Of a DNA stretch of 13,373 nucleotides, positions 13,323-13,373 are shown piece after piece; within the stretch, counting starts at the first letter, position 1; every line of letters begins with the position of its first letter. The notes under the pieces were generated by a model. The model had not been told where the DNA came from. It ran no database searches and worked only from the letters and a program-made list of their open reading frames with translations. Origin of the DNA: Deltaproteobacteria bacterium. Lineage in GTDB: Bacteria; Desulfobacterota; Desulfuromonadia; Geobacterales; Pseudopelobacteraceae. Position numbers and translations under genes: made by a program. The stretch is taken from NCBI GenBank assembly GCA_030654645.1, contig JAURXC010000304.1, forward strand, positions 1-13,373, read 5' to 3'.

Positions 13323-13373
13323 CGGTGCGTAGCGCAGCCTGGTAGCGCACTAGACTGGGGGTCTAGTGGTCGC
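13323..13373 (+). tRNA. tRNA-Pro (anticodon GGG), 3' end cut by window edge
   Basis: The 5' two-thirds of a tRNA: acceptor strand CGGTGCG (13323-13329), D stem GCGC (13332-13335)/GCGC (13345-13348), anticodon stem CTAGA (13350-13354)/TCTAG (13362-13366). Loop CTGGGGG has anticodon GGG at 13357-13359, reading CCC and CCU. The C at position 1 and the CGGTG opening match bacterial tRNA-Pro. The T arm and acceptor 3' strand lie beyond the window. It starts 6 nt after the MerR stop codon. TATATT at 13307-13312 could be a -10 box but has no good -35. Confidence 0.93.

Noticed and set aside
1..13373. Mobile elements, CRISPR arrays, toxin-antitoxin or defence genes
   Set aside because: No transposase, integrase, regularly spaced repeats or paired small toxin-like ORFs were seen; gene order and content are conserved housekeeping throughout.

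Overview
The window is an ordinary chromosomal housekeeping segment of a Gram-negative bacterium, most likely of the Geobacter/Pelobacter/Trichlorobacter group (Desulfuromonadia). Pointers to that group are the CimA-type citramalate synthase (isoleucine made from pyruvate and acetyl-CoA), a strong sigma-54-type promoter, a thrS-infC-rpmI-rplT-pheS-pheT-ihfA order with a small MerR gene after it, and a tiny CxxC zinc-ribbon protein of a kind I associate with Geobacter. Species cannot be fixed by eye. All genes are on the + strand. I see no insertion sequence, prophage, CRISPR array, toxin-antitoxin pair or defence system, and every protein gene looks intact.

Region 1 (1-2757): a leader with inverted repeats precedes cimA (283-1851). 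A membrane-anchored ComEA-like helix-hairpin-helix protein (1868-2419) follows after 16 nt. A sigma-54-like promoter (2480-2496) then precedes a 51-residue zinc-ribbon gene (2542-2697), which ends in a clear intrinsic terminator.

Region 2 (2758-5802): an RNA and nucleotide maintenance group. RNase PH (rph) overlaps rdgB by 4 nt (ATGA), and an iron-sulfur 23S rRNA uracil methyltransferase (rlmD-like) follows. The -35 box of the tRNA-Val(GAC) promoter overlaps the rlmD stop codon. The tRNA is followed by an intrinsic terminator only 26 nt before thrS.

Region 3 (5803-13373): the translation supercluster thrS, infC, rpmI, rplT, pheS, pheT, ihfA, then a MerR-family gene and the start of tRNA-Pro(GGG), cut by the window edge. 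Thr and Phe tRNA synthetases, initiation factor 3, L35 and L20 are transcribed together, interrupted by a strong hairpin terminator between rplT and pheS. A sigma-70-like promoter lies between pheT and ihfA.

The most interesting material is in the untranslated parts. (a) infC appears to start at the rare codon ATA, behind a perfect AGGAGG preceded directly by a stem-loop. (b) The long rpmI-rplT gap holds a hairpin that masks the Shine-Dalgarno of a 21-codon small ORF, whose end carries the rplT Shine-Dalgarno; this is a candidate L20-responsive or translational-coupling leader. (c) Terminators sit directly upstream of both synthetase genes (thrS and pheS), so expression must involve read-through, attenuation or unseen promoters. 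I found no convincing new multi-gene system.
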